Shown in pieces: positions 43,344-47,774 of a DNA stretch of 47,774 bases. The stretch is taken from assembly GCA_012798535.1 (NCBI GenBank), contig JAAZMZ010000088.1, positions 1 to 47,774 on the forward strand, written 5' to 3'. The position numbers and the translations under genes are program-made. The DNA is from Leptolinea sp. GTDB lineage: Bacteria; Chloroflexota; Anaerolineae; Anaerolineales; Anaerolineaceae. The notes under the pieces were generated by a model, which saw only the letters and a list, made by a program, of their open reading frames with translations, ran no database searches and was not told where the DNA came from. Numbering within the stretch: position 1 is the first letter of the stretch; each line of letters begins with the position of its first letter.

Positions 43344-44236
43344 AACAAGTGGTTATTCTCAGCGGTAAAGGCGGAACTGGAAAGACCAGTGTTTGCGCGT
43401 CTTTTGCCTGGCTATTCTCTAAATCACACCCCGAAAATCGACCTGTGCTTGTCGATGCTGATGTAGACGCGGCAAATTTGAGTCTGATTCTCCAGCCCTT
43501 TTCATCAATGCAACATGAATTCTGGGGGGGAGGATTGGCTGAGATCAACGAAGAGAAATGCGTTGGTTGTGGATTATGCGAATCGGTCTGCCGTTATGAT
43601 GCGATTCTGATTCACAAAAACCACCAGGATAAAAGGGTAATCGACCCCATTGCCTGTGATGGATGCGCAGCCTGTACCTATATTTGTCCTCAACGTGCCA
43701 TAGAAATGATAAAACAAAAGGAAGGTTTCTGGTATCAATCAGAGACATCTGTAGGCCCACTCTTTCATGCAGAGCTTTTTCCTGGAAGGGATAACTCTGG
43801 CAAACTTGTAACAATGGTCAAGCAGCAAGCCAGGTTGTATGCAGAAGACAACCAGTCTTCTTTAATGATCATTGATGGTCCGCCTGGAATAGGTTGCCCG
43901 GTAATATCGGCCTGTGCGGGAGCAGATCTCGGCCTGGTGGTGGCAGAACCGAGCCAGGCGGGTATTCACGACCTAAAAAGAATTTTATCCACATTAACCC
44001 ATTTTCAAATTCCGGCAAAAATTTGCATCAATAAGGCAGATATTTACCCGGCCGGAACAGAGGAAATTCGTAAGTATGCCCACGCGAATGGATATGAAGT
44101 TATAGGAGAAATTCCTTATGATGAGTCTATTCCTAAAGCAATGCTGGAGGGGAAGCCGGTAAATGAATTCCTACCGGAAGCTGAGGCATCTCTGGCATTG
44201 GAAAAAATCTGGATAATACTGGAATTGTTCCTATAA
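43340..44236 (+). CDS. MinD-family ATPase with inserted 2[4Fe-4S] ferredoxin domain (second)
   Basis: The 298-residue protein has GKGGTGKTS (9-17), DADVDAANL (39-47), two 4Fe-4S motifs (cysteines 74, 77, 80, 84 and 106, 109, 112, 116), IIDGPPGIGCPV and AEPSQAGIHDL. It is the diverged partner of the first ATPase and the two may form a heterodimer like Nbp35/Cfd1. It likely loads or transfers Fe-S or related clusters. GAGG lies about 10 bases before the ATG. Confidence 0.93.
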   Translation: MKQVVILSGKGGTGKTSVCASFAWLFSKSHPENRPVLVDADVDAANLSLILQPFSSMQHEFWGGGLAEINEEKCVGCGLCESVCRYDAILIHKNHQDKRVIDPIACDGCAACTYICPQRAIEMIKQKEGFWYQSETSVGPLFHAELFPGRDNSGKLVTMVKQQARLYAEDNQSSLMIIDGPPGIGCPVISACAGADLGLVVAEPSQAGIHDLKRILSTLTHFQIPAKICINKADIYPAGTEEIRKYAHANGYEVIGEIPYDESIPKAMLEGKPVNEFLPEAEASLALEKIWIILELFL

Positions 44237-44251
44237 CAAAACAGGTGGATA

Positions 44252-44554
44252 ATGGACAGGGATCAGCTACAAAAAGATGTCATAAAAAGATTACAAAGCG
44301 TAATCGACCCGGAAACCGGGGTAGATATTGTTCGGATGCGCCTTATTCAGGATATCACAATTGATGACGAAGGTAACATCTGCTATGTGTTCAAACCTTC
44401 GTCGCCACTCTGCCCGATAGCCGTTCCTCTGGCACTAAGTATTATGCGGGCCATTAGTGAAGTCCCCGGAATAATGCGACAGAAAATTGAAGTAAAAGAA
44501 TATTCACAGGCTGAAGCATTGACGGAACTCCTTCAAAACTTGTTCAAAATTTGA
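44252..44554 (+). CDS. MIP18-family (DUF59) Fe-S assembly protein
   Basis: The 100-residue protein has VIDPETGVDIVRMRLIQDITID and SPLCPIAVPLALSIMRAI, the DUF59 pattern with the conserved Cys (SPLCP) used in Fe-S target work (SufT/PaaD/CIA2 group). It starts 15 bases after the second MinD-type gene with AGGTGGA as ribosome site. It supports an Fe-S delivery role for the operon. Confidence 0.88.
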   Translation: MDRDQLQKDVIKRLQSVIDPETGVDIVRMRLIQDITIDDEGNICYVFKPSSPLCPIAVPLALSIMRAISEVPGIMRQKIEVKEYSQAEALTELLQNLFKI

Positions 44555-44628
44555 CCGTGAAAAGAATTGTTACCTGATAGCTGTTAATTTTTGACAGTGT
44601 GAAATCATGAGGAAAGGCAAGGGTAATA

Positions 44629-45075
44629 ATGACTGGCAAGACAAAAATTGGAATTATTATTTGCAATCGGTATCACACCTGTGCGGGAGGAAAATGCCTG
44701 CGTTCACTCAGAAACCGTGAGGGAGCATTTAGCATTTATAAAGACCAGGAGGTTGAGCTGGTTGGTTATACAACCTGTGCTGGTTGCCCGGGAGGTAATA
44801 TTGAATACGCCGGTGATGAAATGGTGAAAAATGGTGCGCAGGTTATTCACCTGGCTACGGGGTTCCTGGTTGGATACCCTCCATGCCCATACATCGATGT
44901 GTTTAAATCATTTCTTGAAAATCGTTATGATATTAAAGTTGTTCTGGGCACACACCCCATACCACAGAAATATTTAGACATGCACAATAAACTTGGTACC
45001 TGGAATGATACAAGTTGGGAAGCCCGTCTGGCTGGAACGATGACGGATTCGGTTACAAGGGAAAACTATAATTAG
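44629..45075 (+). CDS. CGGC-domain protein
   Basis: The 148-residue protein fits the CGGC domain, with cysteines at 12, 18, 23, 50, 53 and 86 (ICNRYHTCAGGKC, TTCAGCPGG, GYPPCPY) and a final HPIPQKYLDMHN. Such cysteine- and His-rich proteins are thought to bind metal; the family function is unknown. GGAAAGGCAAGGG lies before the ATG. It is 74 bases after the MIP18 gene, so it is probably in the same operon. Confidence 0.85.
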   Translation: MTGKTKIGIIICNRYHTCAGGKCLRSLRNREGAFSIYKDQEVELVGYTTCAGCPGGNIEYAGDEMVKNGAQVIHLATGFLVGYPPCPYIDVFKSFLENRYDIKVVLGTHPIPQKYLDMHNKLGTWNDTSWEARLAGTMTDSVTRENYN

Positions 45076-45174
45076 TCGGTCAATTCCAGAACCGTGATTG
45101 TTCATTTCAAACATTTTGACATCGATTAAATATGAGCACTTTGTGATGCTTGTGCTGAAATGGGTTTTCAGAAA

Positions 45175-46128
45175 ATGATTGCATTTGGTCCTGTACCATC
45201 CCGTCGGTTGGGTTCAAGCCTGGGAATCAATCACATCAAACCAAAAAATTGTACCTATGCTTGTGTTTATTGCCAGGTTGGCAAGACTACTTTTATGGAT
45301 ATTGAACGTCGTTTTTTCTATAGTATTAACGAAGTCATATCCGATGTTGAAACCAAACTCATAGAATGCGATGCCAGGCATACGAAGGTTGATTATTTAA
45401 CGCTCGTTCCTGACGGTGAGCCCACCCTGGATATAAATCTGGGAAAACTGATCGGGGAACTCAAAATTTTTCATATTCCTGTGGCAGTAATTTCGAACTC
45501 AACCCTGATTGATCGAATCGATGTTCAGGAAGAACTTCTACTTGCAGATTGGGTCTCTTTAAAGATTGATACTGTTGATGAGAACTCCTGGAAGAAAATC
45601 AATCGACCCAACCGCAAGTTGAGTCTTTCTGACATTCTTTCAGGTATTCAAACCTTTCGATCACGTTTTACTGGCAGGTTTGTAACAGAAACAATGTTGG
45701 TAGGAGGACTCACAGACACTCCTGTGAGTCTGGAACCTACAATATCATTCATCAGGGAAATCAATCCGCATGTTGCTTATTTTTCGATTCCCATCCGCCC
45801 ACCCTGTTTAAATTGGGTAAAACCTCCATCAAAAGAATTCATGGAGAATTTCCTATTAAACACAATACACACATTACCTACAGCGGATATCCTCTTTGAA
45901 GCCGAGACAGGAAACTTTGTCTCAACAGGGGATCTGACTAATGACATTCTCGATATCACATCTGTCCATCCACTTCGAGAAGAGGCGTTAGCAGGAATAA
46001 TTGCCAACGCAGGAAATGGCTGGGAAGTTGTTGACCAGATGATAAAAAAGAAAATGATCGCCTGTGTTCGTTATCATTCCGGTAATTTTTATGTTAGGTG
46101 TTTTAAAAAAGAAGAGGGTAAAAGATAA
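45175..46128 (+). CDS. Radical SAM protein
   Basis: The 317-residue protein starts MIAFGPVPSRRLGSSLGINH and has CTYACVYC (26-33), the CxxxCxxC ligand set for the catalytic [4Fe-4S] cluster, then TLVPDGEPTLD. It splits S-adenosylmethionine to start radical chemistry; the substrate is unknown. The C-terminal 70 residues look like a small winged helix (HPLREEALAGIIANAG...VVDQMIKKKMIACV). ATG at 45175 is preferred by family pattern; 45160 is alternative. Confidence 0.9.
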   Translation: MIAFGPVPSRRLGSSLGINHIKPKNCTYACVYCQVGKTTFMDIERRFFYSINEVISDVETKLIECDARHTKVDYLTLVPDGEPTLDINLGKLIGELKIFHIPVAVISNSTLIDRIDVQEELLLADWVSLKIDTVDENSWKKINRPNRKLSLSDILSGIQTFRSRFTGRFVTETMLVGGLTDTPVSLEPTISFIREINPHVAYFSIPIRPPCLNWVKPPSKEFMENFLLNTIHTLPTADILFEAETGNFVSTGDLTNDILDITSVHPLREEALAGIIANAGNGWEVVDQMIKKKMIACVRYHSGNFYVRCFKKEEGKR

Positions 46129-46179
46129 TTGGTTCAAGAAATACCAATAAATTATGTGCTTTTTAAGGAAAGATAAAAA

Positions 46180-46920
46180 ATGAAAATATTGCATGAATTA
46201 CTTGAGACTTTACCAGTTGAACCAATCCAGGTTCGAGATATTGTGATTGGTGTTCATTGGACAATGGTATGTAGTAAATATGCCGGACTTGGATCTACCA
46301 TTGTGGAAACTGGTCCTCATGGACATTCACCAGTTACAAGTGTTGGCGAACTCCATCAAAAAAGCGCACAGGATTTAGCAAGGTTTATCCTGTCTGACAG
46401 TCTATTGGAAGCAAGTATTGGTATTGCGGCGCTCAATTCCATAATCGAAATAGATGAAAGCAAAATAGTGCAAGTAAACGCTTCAGATATACTGGCAAGC
46501 GAAAGTGAGGGTAAAAACCTGGCTGTTGTCGGTCATTTTCCGTTTGTAGATAGCATGAAAGCAATTTGCAGGAATTGTTGGGTGATTGAGAAAAAACCAT
46601 ATGGTGAAGACTTTCCAGAAGAAGCTGCCAGTGAATACATTCCCAGGGCAGATGTTGTAGCCATAACTGGTACAGCCTTCATAAATCACACAATCGAAAC
46701 CCTTCTTTCGCTTTGCCAACCCTGTGCAAAGATAATGATTCTCGGCCCTTCAACACCCATGTTGCCGCTCCTGTTTGATCATAATGTGACCTTTTTATCA
46801 GGATCACGTGTTATAGATGAAGAAGCTGCACGAATAACAATACAACAGGGAGCCATATTCAAGCAGGTCAAAGGTGTCCGGCTAATTTCGATGAATCATA
46901 ATGAAAGAAATCCTGAATGA
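46180..46920 (+). CDS. DUF4213/DUF364 protein
   Basis: The 246-residue protein has an N-terminal DUF4213 (1-90, IVIGVHWTMVCSKYAGLGSTI) and a Rossmann-like DUF364 part (about 110-235, VVGHFPFVD, DVVAITGTAFINHTIE, MILGPSTPMLPLLFD). The family is found with metal-transport and cofactor genes, in part thought to bind metal or a pterin; its function is not established. AAGGAAAG lies before the ATG. Its end overlaps the next gene as ATGA. Confidence 0.85.
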   Translation: MKILHELLETLPVEPIQVRDIVIGVHWTMVCSKYAGLGSTIVETGPHGHSPVTSVGELHQKSAQDLARFILSDSLLEASIGIAALNSIIEIDESKIVQVNASDILASESEGKNLAVVGHFPFVDSMKAICRNCWVIEKKPYGEDFPEEAASEYIPRADVVAITGTAFINHTIETLLSLCQPCAKIMILGPSTPMLPLLFDHNVTFLSGSRVIDEEAARITIQQGAIFKQVKGVRLISMNHNERNPE

Positions 46921-47360
46921 CTGAATTTAAACCGATTGGTCTAATTCATACTCCCAACACAGATAAATCCTTGACTCCAATACAATCAGCCCGTTCAGAC
47001 CTTCCTGGAACAGTTGAGGTATTCAGTCAATACACCGAAGGACTGCAGGGATTGGAGGAATTTTCACACATTTTCGTTTTTTATGAATTTCATAAATCAG
47101 AGAAAGATATTGCCTTACTTGTCAATCCTTACCTGGATGAAAAGAAACACGGATTGTTTGCAACACGATTTCCATGTCGCCCAAATCCACTGGGCTTTTC
47201 CGTCGTCCGCCTGGTAACCAGAAAAGAAAATATCCTTTTTATTAGCGGTGCGGATATGCTCGATGGTTCTCCACTTCTTGACATAAAACCTTACATTCCT
47301 GAATTTGACGTATTTGATGCTACTAGAACTGGCTGGTTCAAGAATAGAAGTGTGAAGTGA
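46917..47360 (+). CDS. TrmO/TsaA-type tRNA methyltransferase
   Basis: The 147-residue protein has KPIGLIHTP, GTVEVFSQYTEGLQGLEEFSHI, HGLFATRFPCRPNPLGFSVV and DGSPLLDIKPYIP, the core of the TrmO beta barrel that methylates N6-threonylcarbamoyladenosine at tRNA position 37 with SAM. It is shorter than E. coli TrmO, lacking the C-terminal part. In archaea and anaerobes such short forms sit with metal genes, so a different methyl target is possible. It is coupled to the DUF364 gene by ATGA. Confidence 0.85.
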   Translation: MTEFKPIGLIHTPNTDKSLTPIQSARSDLPGTVEVFSQYTEGLQGLEEFSHIFVFYEFHKSEKDIALLVNPYLDEKKHGLFATRFPCRPNPLGFSVVRLVTRKENILFISGADMLDGSPLLDIKPYIPEFDVFDATRTGWFKNRSVK

Positions 47361-47392
47361 AAAAAAGTACGACCCCGGATGACCGGGGTCGT
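47360..47392 (-). terminator. Rho-independent terminator after pgk
   Basis: ACGACCCCGG (47369-47378) and CCGGGGTCGT (47383-47392) pair around ATGA. On the minus strand it is followed by a TTTTTTT tract (47366-47360). On the plus strand only a weak T run follows. Confidence 0.9.
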
Positions 47393-47417
47393 CTGTTTAT
47401 TACCTGGACAACTTTTT

Positions 47418-47774
47418 TTATTTATCTTGCAGCGCCGCCAGACCCGGCAGTACAAGTCCTTCCAACATCTCCAGAGAGGCGCCGCCGCCTGTAGAAATGT
47501 GGGTGATCTTGTCCGCCAGTCCGGATTCCTGAATGGCTGCCACCGAATCGCCGCCGCCGATAATGCTGACCGCGCCGCTTTCGGCAACCGCTTTGGCCAC
47601 GGCATAGGTGCCTTTGGCAAAGTTCGGGAACTCAAACACACCCATCGGGCCGTTCCATACAACAGTGCCGGCGCCCTTCAAGGCTTTGGCATAAGCTTCA
47701 ACAGTCTTGGGACCGATATCCAGAATCCGCCAGCCGTCCGGGATGGGAGCCATATCCATCACCTTGAGAGCGGC
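47418..47774 (-). CDS. pgk: Phosphoglycerate kinase, C-terminal part, cut by window edge
   Basis: The frame runs open to the right edge and encodes the last 119 residues of phosphoglycerate kinase: [51 protein letters not shown] and [14 protein letters not shown], the nucleotide-binding C-lobe and its phosphate loop. It transfers phosphate between 1,3-bisphosphoglycerate and ADP in glycolysis. The terminator at 47360-47392 ends it. Confidence 0.96.
   Translation of the reverse strand, partial: AALKVMDMAPIPDGWRILDIGPKTVEAYAKALKGAGTVVWNGPMGVFEFPNFAKGTYAVAKAVAESGAVSIIGGGDSVAAIQESGLADKITHISTGGGASLEMLEGLVLPGLAALQDK

Noticed and set aside
1-47774. CRISPR array, prophage or integron
   Set aside because: No regularly spaced repeats, phage structural genes, integrase or attachment sites were seen.

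Overview
The window reads as chromosomal DNA of a free-living, probably anaerobic bacterium. The best guess is Chloroflexota, class Anaerolineae. This is an inference from gene content: many ferredoxin-type and ferritin-like proteins, a DUF5320/NifX/MinD-type cluster, a COG2403-type GTPase beside obg and nadD, and CAP/LysM and polymer-forming lipoproteins. No rRNA gene is present to settle it. No intact tRNA, CRISPR array or prophage was seen. Gene density is high and no gene-free stretch exceeds about 300 bases.

Layout. The left edge holds the start of a REP-associated tyrosine transposase with a palindrome just upstream (1-223). From 0.36 to 6.6 kb lie redox and stress genes: a GyrI-nitroreductase fusion, an unknown soluble/membrane pair, a PPOX-fold flavoprotein, a DUF438/ferredoxin/Crp group, a DUF3592 membrane protein and two tandem flavodoxins. 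From 6.6 to 15.3 kb are a DUF4405 membrane protein with a cysteine-rich tail, a GNAT acetyltransferase, an adenosine deaminase-type enzyme, methylglyoxal synthase and three c-di-GMP proteins (a fourth is at 23.1 kb). From 15.4 to 19.7 kb are an iron-type alcohol dehydrogenase and a nickel/cobalt ECF uptake operon (cbiMQO) divergent from a Fur-family regulator. From 19.7 to 26.4 kb are a MoCo-sulfurase-like PLP enzyme, a GntR regulator with a 30-bp perfect palindrome, a nitroreductase, DUF4180, a PAS-GGDEF protein, a SUI1/YciH protein, a CAP-LysM protein and a deoxynucleoside kinase. From 26.5 to 29.7 kb is an ECF sigma/anti-sigma operon with two envelope lipoproteins. From 29.7 to 38.8 kb are a rubrerythrin-VIT fusion, a C45 acyltransferase/hydrolase, and the chain rpsT, argS, COG2403 GTPase, obg, nadD, MFS, all read leftward.

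From about 38.9 to 47.4 kb, a stretch that looks more AT-rich by eye, lie a haem-binding protein, a ferritin-like protein and then the most interesting locus. A PadR regulator and two small Gly/Arg-rich DUF5320 proteins are divergent from a long operon. That operon encodes two NifX-like cofactor carriers, two MinD-like ATPases with inserted 2x[4Fe-4S] ferredoxin domains separated by two tiny proteins, a MIP18 protein, a CGGC protein, a radical SAM enzyme, a DUF4213/DUF364 protein and a TrmO-like protein. There is no nitrogenase gene. The set looks like a metallocofactor (Fe-S or heterometal) assembly and delivery system of unknown target. The right edge is the C-terminus of phosphoglycerate kinase.
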